From an uncultured Ruminiclostridium sp. (GTDB lineage Bacteria > Bacillota > Clostridia > Oscillospirales > Ruminococcaceae): a DNA stretch of 64,000 nt. This document shows, in pieces, positions 1 through 9,498 of the stretch. The notes beneath the pieces are model-generated. The model saw only the letters and a program-made list of their open reading frames with translations, searched no databases and was not told the origin of the DNA. The number at the start of each line of letters is the position of its first letter. Position 1 is the stretch's first letter. The stretch covers positions 62,001 through 126,000 of the forward strand of contig CATLBH010000001.1 in NCBI GenBank assembly GCA_949878745.1. The letters run 5' to 3'. The position numbers and the translations under genes are program-made.

Positions 1-375
1 CCTTCGGGGTTATCCCCGAACGGTAAAGGTTTTTTACAGCCCTTTTTTACACAACTTTAACAAAAATATTGTATCATATTTTGTTTTTTTAGGCAATACT
101 TTTTCCTTCCCCTAAAAAATTTTTTCTTGACCAGAATTTTATTCCGATACATAGTCACGCCTCTGATTTTCCACGCAAAGCATTTCCCCCTCTAAAAAAA
201 TCCCCGCCTGAAACATAAATTGTTTTCGGCGGGAGCATAAACGGATATTTACAAAACAAAAAAATCGGTTTACATAATGTAAAATCGGTATACCGTCATA
301 TAAAAAATGAATGCTGTTTTTTCTTCGAGAAAAATAATTTTTTTGTGCAAATTGACCAATCGGCACAAATATTTA
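1..375. other. Intergenic region at the window edge
   Basis: No convincing gene is seen here. It opens with a short hairpin (TTCGGGG / CCCCGAA, about 3-20), probably the tail of a unit outside the window. A small palindrome, TTTACATAATGTAAA, lies at about 269-283 and could be a protein-binding site, but nothing links it to a gene. The rest is AT-rich and lies downstream of the leftward nucleoside phosphorylase gene. Confidence 0.4.
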
Positions 376-1152
376 TCACTGTTTTATGTGTTTTATTTTC
401 AATCCCAGTTCAAAGGCCAAAAGGGCAATTTTGCTTTTCTCGTCAAGTCTGACATCTCCCGATATGCTTCTGGGCTGCCATTCCGAGTGGTCAAGGTTGT
501 CTCCGGCGTAAAAGAATTGAAAAAACTCGGTTTTGCGAAAATCACACAGCGCCTGCATACCCGCGCACTCCATTTCCACACACACGGCACCCTGTTCCTT
601 CCTTCTTCTCACCTTCCCTGGGGTTTCTCTGTAACAGGCGTCGTTTGTCCAAGTGGTTCCTTCCACATAGGGATAATTGAATTCCTTCAAAACCTCCTTG
701 AACAAGTCCCGATATTTTTTGTTTACCTCTATCGTATCCCCCGCGGGAGCGTAGTGGTGGCTCAATCCCTCGTCCCGAAGCGCCATATTGGGAATAATTA
801 TCCCGCAGTCCTCTATGCTTTTATCCAATACCCCGCAGTTGCCCAAAAGAATAAGCCGCTTGCTGCCCATAGCGATAATGTCCTCATACAAAGCGGCACA
901 GGCCGGCTCCCCCACAAACGACTGATAAAGAGCGAAATCCTCGTTTTTGTATCTCACCCTGTACACGGTCACCACTCCGGTAGCGCTGTGGGATTCCCCG
1001 ATAGGCTCCGGTTCAAAGAAATCCAGAAGGCTCCCGAAAAGCTGCCGTGAAAAACAGGAAACCGTTACGTCGGGAAAATCCTTTATCTTTCCCACAATCA
1101 TATCCGGATTTATCACGGCGGATTCCGAGGGGTCAAATTCCTCTAAAAGCAT
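376..1152 (-). CDS. Nucleoside phosphorylase (PNP/UDP phosphorylase family)
   Basis: 258-residue protein of the PNP_UDP_1 fold, which splits purine nucleosides or uridine with phosphate to give a free base and (deoxy)ribose 1-phosphate in the cytoplasm (nucleoside salvage). Visible support: the glycine-rich stretch LLGNCGVLD in the middle and VEMECAGMQALC near residue 195, matching the substrate-binding glutamate/methionine segment of the family. The length is normal. The start is preceded by a GAGAGGTG ribosome-binding site. The gene stands alone, separated from the upstream oxidoreductase gene by a strong terminator. Substrate (uridine or purine nucleosides) cannot be decided from sequence alone. 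Confidence 0.85.
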   Translation of the reverse strand: MLLEEFDPSESAVINPDMIVGKIKDFPDVTVSCFSRQLFGSLLDFFEPEPIGESHSATGVVTVYRVRYKNEDFALYQSFVGEPACAALYEDIIAMGSKRLILLGNCGVLDKSIEDCGIIIPNMALRDEGLSHHYAPAGDTIEVNKKYRDLFKEVLKEFNYPYVEGTTWTNDACYRETPGKVRRRKEQGAVCVEMECAGMQALCDFRKTEFFQFFYAGDNLDHSEWQPRSISGDVRLDEKSKIALLAFELGLKIKHIKQ

Positions 1153-1174
1153 TTAGTTCACCTCTCTCTTTTAT

Positions 1175-1216
1175 AAAAAGCCGCCTTCGCTAAAACAAGC
1201 AAAGGCGGCTTTTAAA
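1175..1216 (-). terminator. Rho-independent terminator of the pyruvate oxidoreductase gene
   Basis: Near-perfect 16-bp stem (AAAAGCCGCCTTCGCT with AGCAAAGGCGGCTTTT) around a short loop, followed by T residues on the minus strand, just after the stop of the leftward oxidoreductase gene. Confidence 0.85.
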
Positions 1217-1247
1217 ACTAAGTCAATGCTCCAAAAGCAAAACCGAA

Positions 1248-4200
1248 TTATTCGGCGGGCTTATAATAATCAACAAGACCAACCAAATCGTCATAGCGCT
1301 TCTTGGAGTTCTCAACGGCCTTATTAAACAGCAATTCGGCCTTGGCGGGATTCTGACGGGCGAGGGAATTGTAACGAACCTCTCTCATCATAAACGCCTT
1401 GTAATCGCCGGTGGGAGCCTTGCAGTCGAGGCTGAAGGGGTTCTTTCCTTCCGCGGCGAGGGCGGGGTTAAATCTGAAGATGTTCCAGTAGCCCGACTCA
1501 ACCGCTTCCTTTTCAACCTGCTGAGCGATGGCGAGACCGCCCTTTATGCCGTGGTTGATACAAGGAGCGTAGCAGATAATCAGGGAAGGACCGTCGTAAG
1601 CTTCCGCTTCGAGAATGGCCTTTAAGCACTGGTTCTTATCCGCGCCCATGGAAACCTGGGCAACGTATACGTAGCCGTACTTCATGGCGATTCCGGCGAG
1701 ATCCTTGTTCTTAATCTCCTTGCCGCCCGCGGCGAACTGAGCGATGGCGCCGATAGGCGTAGCCTTGGAAGCCTGACCGCCGGTGTTGGAGTATACCTCG
1801 GTGTCGAATACCATTATATTGATGTTCCTTCCGCTGGCGAGAACGTGGTCAACACCGCCGTAGCCGATGTCGTAAGCCCAGCCGTCGCCGCCGAAGATCC
1901 AGTTGGACTTCTTGGAAAGGTAATCCTTAAGCTTAAGAACCTCGATCTTGTCCTCGTTGTCGCAGCCGCAGGCTTCGAGAGCAGCAACCAATTCCTTGGT
2001 GGCCTTTGCGTTGGCCGCGCCGTCGTTGGCGGTTTCGAAATACTTGGCGATCTTTTCCTTAACCTCGGGCTTTTCGGCCTTTTCGTCAAGAGCCTTCAAA
2101 TGAGCCTGTGCCCTTGCTCTGAGGGTATCCTGAGCCAGGAACATACCGAAGCCGAATTCCGCGTTATCCTCGAACAGGGAGTTGCCCCAAGCGGGACCCT
2201 TGCCCTCGGCGTTCACGGTGTAGGGAGTGGAAGGCGCGGAGCCGCCCCAAATAGAGGAACAGCCGGTGGCGTTGGCGATATACATTCTGTCGCCGAACAG
2301 CTGAGTAACCAGCTTGGCGTAAGGAGTTTCGCCGCAGCCCGCGCAGGCGCCGGAGAACTCGAGGAGGGGCTGCTTGAACTGGCTGCCCTTAACGGTGCTT
2401 TCCTTGAATTTCTCAAGAACCTCGGGCTTGGACTGGAGCTTGTGAGCGTATGCGAAGCCCTCCTGCTCCTTAAGCTGGCTGTCCAAAGGCTTCATGGCGA
2501 GAGCCTTTGTCTTGGCGGGACAGGTGTTTACACAAGCGCCGCAGCCGGTACAGTCGAGAACGGAGATGGCCATTGTGAACTTATGACCCGCCATACCGGT
2601 AGCGTCCTTGGTCTTCATGGAAGCGGGAGCCTCGGAAGCCTCCTCTTCGGTCATGATAACGGGACGGATAACGGCGTGAGGACATACGAAAGAGCACTGG
2701 TTGCACTGGATACAGTTTTCGGGAATCCATTCGGGAACGTCAACGGCAATACCGCGCTTCTCGAAGGCCGCCGAGCCCTGAGGGAAGGTGCCGTCGGGCA
2801 TGGAGGTGAAGGTGGAAACGGGAAGCTCGTCGCCGCGCTGAGCGTTGCAGGGAGTCTGGATATTGTTGATAAAGGACTCCAGATCCTTTCTTTCGCTAAC
2901 CGCCTTAACCTCGGGGAGACCGCCTTCGCAGTCCGCCCAGGAAGCGGGAACGTCAACCTTTACAACCTCGCCCGCGCCTCTTTCGATAGCGGCGTAGTTC
3001 ATATTGACGATATCGTCGCCCTTCTTGGCGAAGGATTTATAGGCCGCCTTCTTCATGTAGTCGATAGCCTCATCGCCGGAGATAATGTTGGCGATGGAGA
3101 AGAACGCGGACTGGAGCACCGTGTTGGTCTTGTTGCCCAGGCCGATTTCCTTGGCCACCTTAATGGCGTTGATAATGTAGAAATTGATGTTGTTCTTGGC
3201 AATATAAGCCTTTACGGGAGCGGGAAGCTTTTCGTCCAGCTCGTCAACGGTCCACTGACAGTTCAAAAGGAAGCTTCCGCCGGGGATAACGTCCTGTACC
3301 ATATTGTACTTGTCAATATAGCTGGGGTTATGACAGGCTACGAAGTTGGCCTTGTTTACGAAATAGGTGGACTTGATGGGGCTCTTGCCGAAACGGAGGT
3401 GAGAAATTGTTACGCCGCCCGACTTCTTGGAGTCATAGGCGAAATACGCCTGAGCGTACATATCGGTGTGGTCGCCGATGATCTTAATGGAGTTCTTGTT
3501 GGCGCCAACGGTACCGTCGGAGCCGAGACCCCAGAATTTACAGCAGGTAGTGCCCTCGGGAGTCGTGTTGGGATTCTCGGTGATTGGAAGGGACAGGTTG
3601 GTAACGTCGTCCTCGATACCGATGGTGAACTGAGCCTTGCTGTCGTTGTTGTATACCGCGATGATCTGAGCGGGGTTGCAGTCCTTGGAGCCCAGACCGT
3701 AACGGCCGCTGTATACGGGAACGTCGGTGAACTTGCCGGCCTTTCTGAGAGCGGCGACAACGTCAAGATAAAGGGGCTCGCCCAGAGAGCCGGGCTCCTT
3801 GGTTCTGTCAAGCACGCTGATCTTCTTAACGGTGGAGGGGATAGCGTCAACAAACGCGTCGATGCTGAAGGGGCGATAAAGTCTTACCTTTACCAGGCCG
3901 ACCTTCTTGCCCTGTGCCGTAAGATAATCGATGGTTTCCTCAATAGTATCGCATACGGAGCCCATGGCCACGATAACCTGTTCCGCGTCGGGAGCGCCGT
4001 AATAGTTGAAGAGCTTATAATCGGTGCCGATTTCCTTGTTCACCTTGTCCATATACTCGGTGACAATGGCGGGAAGCTCGTTGTAGTAGCTGTTGGAGGC
4101 TTCCTTGGCCTGGAAGAATATGTCAGGGTTCTGAGCCGTGCCGCGAAGGGTGGGATGCTCGGGGTTGAGAGCGCGTCTGCGGAAGTCCGCCAGAGCGTCC

Positions 4201-4790
4201 TGATCGATCATGCCCTTAAGGGTATCGTAATCCCATACCTCGATCTTCTGAATCTCGTGAGAGGTTCTGAAGCCGTCGAAGAAATGCAGGAAAGGAACCT
4301 TGCCCTTGATAGTGGACAGGTGAGCCACGGCGCCCAGATCCATAACCTCCTGAGGGTTGGTGGAGCAGAGCATCGCGTAACCGGTCTGACGGCAAGCGTA
4401 AACGTCGCTGTGGTCGCCGAAAATGGAAAGGGCGTGAGTGGCCAGAGCGCGGGCGGATACATGGATAACGCTGGGGAGCAGCTCGCCGGCGATCTTGTAC
4501 ATATTGGGTATCATCAGGAGAAGACCCTGTGACGCGGTATAAGTGGTCGTAAGAGCGCCCGCCGTAAGGGAGCCGTGAACGGCGCCCGCCGCGCCCGCTT
4601 CGGACTGCATTTCAACAACCTTAACTTCCGTTCCGAAAACGTTCTTTCTTCCGGCGGTAGCCCAGGAGTCGGTAACCTCGGCCATAACGGAAGAGGGGGT
4701 GATGGGGTAAATAGCCGCAACTTCGGTAAACGCGTAGGAAACGTGACCCGCGGCGTTATTACCGTCCATCGTAAGCTTTTGTCTTGCCAT
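1248..4790 (-). CDS. nifJ: Pyruvate:ferredoxin (flavodoxin) oxidoreductase
   Basis: 1180-residue single-chain enzyme that oxidises pyruvate with CoA to acetyl-CoA and CO2 and reduces ferredoxin or flavodoxin, a central step of anaerobic fermentation. All expected parts are visible in order: N-terminal pyrimidine-binding domain beginning with YAFTEVAAIYPITPSS, the CoA/transketolase-C-like domains, the EKR-type linker, two 4Fe-4S motifs (CIQCNQCSFVCPH and CTGCGACVNTCPA, about residues 690-760), and the C-terminal thiamine diphosphate domain with a proximal cluster motif (GACAGCGET) and GDGWAYDIGYGG. The length is the family norm. Start chosen for the AAGGAGG site just upstream. It is a single-gene unit with its own promoter and terminator. 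Confidence 0.97.
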   Translation of the reverse strand: MARQKLTMDGNNAAGHVSYAFTEVAAIYPITPSSVMAEVTDSWATAGRKNVFGTEVKVVEMQSEAGAAGAVHGSLTAGALTTTYTASQGLLLMIPNMYKIAGELLPSVIHVSARALATHALSIFGDHSDVYACRQTGYAMLCSTNPQEVMDLGAVAHLSTIKGKVPFLHFFDGFRTSHEIQKIEVWDYDTLKGMIDQDALADFRRRALNPEHPTLRGTAQNPDIFFQAKEASNSYYNELPAIVTEYMDKVNKEIGTDYKLFNYYGAPDAEQVIVAMGSVCDTIEETIDYLTAQGKKVGLVKVRLYRPFSIDAFVDAIPSTVKKISVLDRTKEPGSLGEPLYLDVVAALRKAGKFTDVPVYSGRYGLGSKDCNPAQIIAVYNNDSKAQFTIGIEDDVTNLSLPITENPNTTPEGTTCCKFWGLGSDGTVGANKNSIKIIGDHTDMYAQAYFAYDSKKSGGVTISHLRFGKSPIKSTYFVNKANFVACHNPSYIDKYNMVQDVIPGGSFLLNCQWTVDELDEKLPAPVKAYIAKNNINFYIINAIKVAKEIGLGNKTNTVLQSAFFSIANIISGDEAIDYMKKAAYKSFAKKGDDIVNMNYAAIERGAGEVVKVDVPASWADCEGGLPEVKAVSERKDLESFINNIQTPCNAQRGDELPVSTFTSMPDGTFPQGSAAFEKRGIAVDVPEWIPENCIQCNQCSFVCPHAVIRPVIMTEEEASEAPASMKTKDATGMAGHKFTMAISVLDCTGCGACVNTCPAKTKALAMKPLDSQLKEQEGFAYAHKLQSKPEVLEKFKESTVKGSQFKQPLLEFSGACAGCGETPYAKLVTQLFGDRMYIANATGCSSIWGGSAPSTPYTVNAEGKGPAWGNSLFEDNAEFGFGMFLAQDTLRARAQAHLKALDEKAEKPEVKEKIAKYFETANDGAANAKATKELVAALEACGCDNEDKIEVLKLKDYLSKKSNWIFGGDGWAYDIGYGGVDHVLASGRNINIMVFDTEVYSNTGGQASKATPIGAIAQFAAGGKEIKNKDLAGIAMKYGYVYVAQVSMGADKNQCLKAILEAEAYDGPSLIICYAPCINHGIKGGLAIAQQVEKEAVESGYWNIFRFNPALAAEGKNPFSLDCKAPTGDYKAFMMREVRYNSLARQNPAKAELLFNKAVENSKKRYDDLVGLVDYYKPAE

Positions 4791-4913
4791 TTGGAATAAT
4801 CCTCCTTCTTTTTTGCATAAACCTTTTATTTACTGTTGATATCAGTTTTCTGAGGGAGCACTGTAAAGACGCCGTCTTCACAAGATATTGCTCCTATTTA
4901 TGCTATCCTACAC

Positions 4914-4942
4914 ATTATAGCACAATTAGTCCGATTTGTAAA
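4914..4942 (-). promoter_or_regulatory. Promoter of the pyruvate oxidoreductase gene
   Basis: On the minus strand, TTTACA (4937-4942) and a perfect TATAAT (4914-4919) are separated by 17 bases. This leaves a leader of roughly 115 bases before the AAGGAGG site and start codon. Confidence 0.7.
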
Positions 4943-4982
4943 CACCTTATATCAGATTTTATAAAGCTTTTTTGTGGCAGGA

Positions 4983-5921
4983 TCAGGCAGCATTTTCCGT
5001 CTTCCTGAAAAAATCCACCTTTCCCCCCTCTATATTAGGCTCTTCAACGGCGGAAAACCCCTCGCCCTCTTCGGAAAAAAGAGTAACAGTACCTCCCGTT
5101 ACCGTAATGCCCTCCGCCGAACTTATACAGTCCTCCGAGGAATCCACCGTTATTTTTCCCCCGCTTATAACCACCTCGCCCTTGTCCTCCTCTTGGGAAT
5201 ATATTCCGTTTTTTCCCGCCGTAAGGGTGACGTTCCCGTCGGTTATGGAGACGGGACCGCCTTTTATTCCGTGACCCACGGCGTTGACCGTTATCGTGCC
5301 GCCGTTAAGGGAAATCCCGCCGCCGCACCTTATTCCCGAGCCGTAGCTTCCGTTGATTTTAAGTACCCCGCTTCCCCCGAAGGTTATATCGGAATTGCTG
5401 TACAGGGCGGCGTCGGGTTCGTTTTCCTCCGCCGACTCGTTTTTCCCCTCGAAGGTGTATTCGGCACAGTCGGAGAAAAAGTTTTCCCTGTCCCCCGCCA
5501 GCTCTATATAAAGGTTTTTCGCTTTATAGCAGTAAACGGCGGCGCCCTCGCTGTTGTACACGTTAAGCCCGTCAAGAATCAGCTTTACGTCCTCGTCGGT
5601 TTCGATATAGACGCAGCCGTCCACGATGTTTCCGCTTAAACGGTATTCCCCGCCCTCGGAAATGGTGAGAATGTTTCCCTCGAACCACGCGCCTTCGCCC
5701 GTTATGTCTATTTCACCGTCTATGTTCACGGTGCAGCTGTTTTTCTCCTCCGTGTCCTTCGCCCGTTCTCCGTTGGTATCGGACAGGGCGCTGACGTTCC
5801 GAGGGGATACGAAGCTTTCCTTTTCCCGCCCCGAGTTATCGGAGCAGCCCGCGAAAAGCGCGGTAACCGTAGTAACAGTCAAGGTTCCCGACAATAAAAA
5901 GTATGTCAATTTCTTAAGCAT
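4983..5921 (-). CDS. Lipoprotein with carbohydrate-binding-type beta repeat domain (DUF4353-like)
   Basis: 312 residues. The N-terminus is a lipoprotein signal peptide with lipobox LFAGC (lipidated Cys26), so it should be anchored outside the cell membrane. After a charged linker the rest is built from repeated short beta-strand turns rich in Gly (GGGISLNGG, GPVSITDGN, SGGKITVDSS), the look of a right-handed beta-helix as in the carbohydrate-binding DUF4353 proteins of Clostridia. I see no catalytic motif. It is followed by other envelope/glycan genes, which fits a surface polysaccharide role, but the ligand is unknown. Confidence 0.65.
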   Translation of the reverse strand: MLKKLTYFLLSGTLTVTTVTALFAGCSDNSGREKESFVSPRNVSALSDTNGERAKDTEEKNSCTVNIDGEIDITGEGAWFEGNILTISEGGEYRLSGNIVDGCVYIETDEDVKLILDGLNVYNSEGAAVYCYKAKNLYIELAGDRENFFSDCAEYTFEGKNESAEENEPDAALYSNSDITFGGSGVLKINGSYGSGIRCGGGISLNGGTITVNAVGHGIKGGPVSITDGNVTLTAGKNGIYSQEEDKGEVVISGGKITVDSSEDCISSAEGITVTGGTVTLFSEEGEGFSAVEEPNIEGGKVDFFRKTENAA

Positions 5922-6048
5922 ATTACACCTCTGTTCAAACAGACCGTCTTTTTTGTTTAAGTTATTTTAACCTTTTATTGTGACGTTGCTGTGAAAGCAA
6001 AACAACGTTTGCGGGAAAAATCAATTCATAACGTATCTTCGTGTATCT

Positions 6049-7125
6049 TCAGTTAAAGGCAAGCTCCGTAACCTTCCATTCCTCACCAAGCTTTACCAAA
6101 TAGACGGTGTAGTCTGCGGGAGAGTGAAGCTCTCCGTTTTCGGAGGAGCTTACGCCGTACAGAACGTGGTCGTACTTCACCTTTACCGAGGTGCAGTTTT
6201 CATCGTAAAAAACCGGATTCCCCGTTTCGGTATCGAGAAAGGCGTAATCTGTGTGCCAGTTGTGCCAGAAGTTCTCATAGCCCTCCAGTTCCGCGTAAAA
6301 AGGCATATCGGGAGCCAGAAACTCCGAAACGGCGCTTAAATATCCGTCGTTTACCACATATTTGGAATAGGCGGTTGAAAAATCCAGAGCAAGCTTTGAA
6401 AGTTCGGAATTTTCCTTGCTAAAGAGGGAAAAAACTCCGTCCTTAAGCTCAAGGGCGTTCCCCTCTCGGTCATAGGCGGTGAATTCCGCTTCGCCGATAA
6501 ATCCCCCCACAGTGTAGGTCAAATCCCGGGGCGGCTCCTTAAGAAATCCCCGAAAATGTTCGCTTTCGGGATAAATTTCGCCTTCTTCTGTCACATATTC
6601 ATTGGAAACCATTATCCCGTTGCAGAACACTCTCGCGCTGTCAGGCGCAGTGACCGAATAAGTATGGGCGGGTATTTCTCCGAAAGTGATTTTCCCCGCC
6701 TCATACTCGTAAAAGCCGTAACCTAAGCTTCTGTTTGTTTTGAGCACTTCCGCCTCGGCTATTGTCCCCCCGTCGGCTCTTATGCCATAAACGATCCTGT
6801 CCTCGGTGCTTTTTTTGCCGTTTCGGACGTATGTTATTTCCCCTTGGACAAGCTTGTCGAAATAGGCTTTCACGGCGCTTTCGTCCTCAAATTCGTTAAG
6901 CTTCGCCCCGAGATTTTTCATAAGAACGTTTTTGTCTTTTTTAAATTCCTCCGTCAGCGCTTTTATCGGTATTTCGGGGTCGCTTTTCTCATAGGCGGAA
7001 AGGGCGTCCCAGAGCAAAACCAGTCCTATGACTATCGACGCGGCCAAAAGCGTTGTAAGCGAAGCGTAAACGGCTCGAAACACCTTTGTACCAGTTTTTG
7101 TTTTTTTAACCGTCTTTTTTTTCAT
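6049..7125 (-). CDS. Membrane-anchored protein of unknown function
   Basis: 358 residues. A very basic N-terminus (MKKKTVKKTKTGTK) is followed by one membrane segment at about residues 18-42, leaving a large extracytoplasmic domain of mixed alpha/beta character with no motif I recognise. The last 120 residues have the look of an NTF2-like domain (charged helices then strands ending in EEWKVTEL), but this is only an impression. It lies between a NAGPA-type glycosidase gene and a surface lipoprotein gene in the same direction, so a cell-envelope role is plausible. Confidence 0.6.
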   Translation of the reverse strand: MKKKTVKKTKTGTKVFRAVYASLTTLLAASIVIGLVLLWDALSAYEKSDPEIPIKALTEEFKKDKNVLMKNLGAKLNEFEDESAVKAYFDKLVQGEITYVRNGKKSTEDRIVYGIRADGGTIAEAEVLKTNRSLGYGFYEYEAGKITFGEIPAHTYSVTAPDSARVFCNGIMVSNEYVTEEGEIYPESEHFRGFLKEPPRDLTYTVGGFIGEAEFTAYDREGNALELKDGVFSLFSKENSELSKLALDFSTAYSKYVVNDGYLSAVSEFLAPDMPFYAELEGYENFWHNWHTDYAFLDTETGNPVFYDENCTSVKVKYDHVLYGVSSSENGELHSPADYTVYLVKLGEEWKVTELAFN

Positions 7126-7153
7126 TATGTACTTTACCTTATACCAATTTTAA

Positions 7154-7179
7154 GAAACCATTCCTATTGGAACACTTTT
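7154..7179. repeat. Short Q-family element (26 bp), flanked by TAA
   Basis: Short element beginning GAAACCATTCCTATTGG and ending CACTTTT, flanked on both sides by TAA (7151-7153 and 7180-7182). Its sequence matches the right end of the longer Q-family elements at 13256-13381 and 16336-16669. It lies 3 bases beyond the stop-codon side of the leftward glycosidase gene. Confidence 0.55.
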
Positions 7180-7185
7180 TAATGG

Positions 7186-8361
7186 TTATTCCTTTACCAG
7201 AAAGGCGGTGCACATTTTTCTCAGTCCGATAAGGCTGGCGTTGGAATTGATATGCTCGCCCTTATAAAGCATACTGGTGGAGGAGCCGCCGTCCAGATTG
7301 TAGGCGTTTACCGCCTCGAATTTGAGCATTACGTCCTGAACGTCCACCAGGCTTGCCCCAAGACTTCCCGTCTGTCTCCCGTCGATAACCAGAAGGAGCA
7401 TTGCGCCGTCCGCTCTCTGACCGATGGCGGTTCGGGGGTTGAGCCCGCCGCCGCTGCCCAAGGATTCGGTGGGTACGCCGTTCACTATAAGGGTGGGGCC
7501 GTACTTCGCTGCGTCGGTAACCCCCATTTCGATGGCTTTTCCTATGGAAAAGGTGCCGACTATCAACTTCCCTTCCTCGGTTATGGCGCAGCATTCCCAG
7601 CTTGTGCTCAGATCGCCGCCCCACAGCACCTCGCCTTGGGACATTACGATTCCGTAAGGCTCCCCGCCCGTTCCGTGACCCGGGCGGTCGTCCCAGCCCC
7701 CTCCGTTTACGGCGGCTATCACGTTGTCGTAGCTTTCGTAAATTTCGTTTATGGTCTTTCCGTATTTATCCGCCCCGAATTCCCCCGAAACTCCCACAAA
7801 CACCCTTGTGGGATCATAGACGATCATCATTTTCCCGCGGAAGGCGGAGCCCGACACGTCCACGATATCTATCCCGTCGCCGTCGGGATCCTTTTCAAGA
7901 CCGTCGGTTCCGGGAATAAGCTCTTTTTCGTCGGCGCCGTCGGCGGAAATAGGCTCTTTTCCGCTCTCCGTCTCATCGTTCCCGCCGCCTATCACCACAA
8001 GCTCGGTATCGGTTATTTCGTCGGTAGTCCTAATGGCGTTGGCGGCCATTATTTCGTTCACCTTTTCCTCCCCGAGAAAAGTGGTGGCGAGAAACTGCGC
8101 CGCGCTAGTCTCCATCATGGATACCACGAAAAGGTCGCGGGCTTTCACGGAGGGTCCGAATTCAACTATCATAAGTGCCCCCAAAAATCCCCCCACGGCC
8201 AGAAACACAAAGGTGAAGGAAACGAGAAAAAAGCGGAAAACAACGCGCCTGACGGCTTTTTTACGCCTCTTTTTCTTTTTCATTTTTTCTTTCGGGTCTT
8301 CGGGCGCAAGCTCCACCCGCTGTTTGGCAACGGTTACGTTTTCACAATCGTTAATAAGCAT
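7186..8361 (-). CDS. Phosphodiester glycosidase (NAGPA-domain) membrane protein
   Basis: 391 residues: a long basic cytoplasmic N-terminus, one membrane segment (about residues 38-66), a variable acidic linker, then a C-terminal NAGPA domain (about residues 170-391). Diagnostic pieces are AAVNGGGWDD, NPRTAIGQRADG, LLVIDGRQ and NLDGGSSTSML, the conserved core of phosphodiester alpha-N-acetylglucosaminidase-like proteins. In bacteria these act outside the cell on glycan phosphodiesters, for instance in exopolysaccharide or wall polymer processing. The GT2-GtrA glycosyltransferase gene upstream ends only 24 bases away, so the two probably form an operon. Confidence 0.85.
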   Translation of the reverse strand: MLINDCENVTVAKQRVELAPEDPKEKMKKKKRRKKAVRRVVFRFFLVSFTFVFLAVGGFLGALMIVEFGPSVKARDLFVVSMMETSAAQFLATTFLGEEKVNEIMAANAIRTTDEITDTELVVIGGGNDETESGKEPISADGADEKELIPGTDGLEKDPDGDGIDIVDVSGSAFRGKMMIVYDPTRVFVGVSGEFGADKYGKTINEIYESYDNVIAAVNGGGWDDRPGHGTGGEPYGIVMSQGEVLWGGDLSTSWECCAITEEGKLIVGTFSIGKAIEMGVTDAAKYGPTLIVNGVPTESLGSGGGLNPRTAIGQRADGAMLLLVIDGRQTGSLGASLVDVQDVMLKFEAVNAYNLDGGSSTSMLYKGEHINSNASLIGLRKMCTAFLVKE

Positions 8362-8385
8362 TTTATCACCTGTTATTTTGCCTAA

Positions 8386-9468
8386 TTAAATATTATTATC
8401 ATTTTTATTTTCGGAGTTAAACACCCATTCACGCTGAGCCACAAAGCAGAGAAAAAACAGAAGGGTATCCACCGCCATTTTGAAAAGGGTGGAAAGTATG
8501 CTCCGTCCCGCGCCCGACAGGGCGGTGAGCAGGTAGACCAGGCCGTAGGACAGACCCGCCTGACATACGGAAAGGACACAGTACTTTATAATGGAGGGCT
8601 TAAGGCGGCTTGTGCTTTTGAACACCTTTCGCCTGTTTATTGTAAAGTTCACCGCCGCGGAAATGATTCTCGCCAAAGCGGTGGCGGCGAATATTCTCAC
8701 GCCTTCGTCCAGCTTTTCGGGAAGCAGCAGGTTGAACAGCGTAAAGGCGATAAGATCCACCGCCGAAGCCAAAAGAGAGCTGAAAAGGTATTTCAGTATC
8801 ACCGCGTATATTTTCAGCGAATCTCTTATCGGCCTGAAATGGGTGCCGGAATTGTTGTCGGAATAAATGGTACGAATGGGCAGCTCTCTGAATTTGAGGC
8901 CGTTTTCCTTCATTGCCAGCAGCATATTGGTCTCGTACTCAAATCGGTCGCCACTCACCTTTATCAGCGCGGGGAGGTAGGAGGAGGGCAGGGCTCTCAG
9001 CCCCGTCTGGGTGTCCGTTATTTTTATTCCGCACAAAAAGCGGAAGGTAAAGGAGGTCATATTGTTTCCGAAACGACTTTTCGGGGGGATTTCCTTTCCC
9101 TTAAAGCTTCTGGCGCCGAACACCGCCGTTCCCGTTCTCAGCATTTCGGAGCAGCAGCTTTTTATATCCTCCGCCCGATGCTGCATATCGTCGTCGGTGG
9201 TAACCAGACCCTTTTTATAAGGTCGGTTTTTCAGGAAAAAATCGAAGCCCGTTTTCAGCGCCTTTCCCTTTCCCATATTTTTTTCATGGGATATCAGTCG
9301 GACAAATGGCATTTCCTTCACTTTTTCAAATATTTCCGCGCTTTTCTCTTTTTCGCTTCCGTCGTTTATCACAATGATATCGTCAAATCCCGCCTCGTTC
9401 AGCGCCCGTACCGCCGTTATCAGCTTTTCGGAGGGGTTATAGCTGGGCAGGATCACCGAAACGTCCAT
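8386..9468 (-). CDS. Glycosyltransferase family 2 fused to a GtrA-like membrane domain
   Basis: 360 residues with two parts. Residues 1 to about 210 are a GT2 catalytic domain (VSVILPSYNP at the start, VINDGSEKEK, VTTDDDMQHRAED as the metal-binding region). Residues about 220-350 hold four hydrophobic segments typical of GtrA, a family linked to transfer of lipid-linked sugars across the membrane. The likely job is to make or move a polyprenyl-phosphate sugar for cell-surface glycan modification. The next gene downstream is the NAGPA glycosidase. Confidence 0.85.
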   Translation of the reverse strand: MDVSVILPSYNPSEKLITAVRALNEAGFDDIIVINDGSEKEKSAEIFEKVKEMPFVRLISHEKNMGKGKALKTGFDFFLKNRPYKKGLVTTDDDMQHRAEDIKSCCSEMLRTGTAVFGARSFKGKEIPPKSRFGNNMTSFTFRFLCGIKITDTQTGLRALPSSYLPALIKVSGDRFEYETNMLLAMKENGLKFRELPIRTIYSDNNSGTHFRPIRDSLKIYAVILKYLFSSLLASAVDLIAFTLFNLLLPEKLDEGVRIFAATALARIISAAVNFTINRRKVFKSTSRLKPSIIKYCVLSVCQAGLSYGLVYLLTALSGAGRSILSTLFKMAVDTLLFFLCFVAQREWVFNSENKNDNNI

Positions 9469-9498
9469 TTTGAATTCTTCCCCCGTTTATATGTTTAT

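Noticed and set aside
139-366. 75-codon frame on the minus strand near the left edge
   Set aside because: No ribosome-binding site, AT-rich random-looking composition, and it lies in the trailer of the phosphorylase gene.
1845-4532. 895-codon open frame on the plus strand
   Set aside because: It lies wholly antisense to the pyruvate oxidoreductase gene, whose motifs are all intact; the composition (Val/Gly-rich, no domain) is that of a frame shadow.
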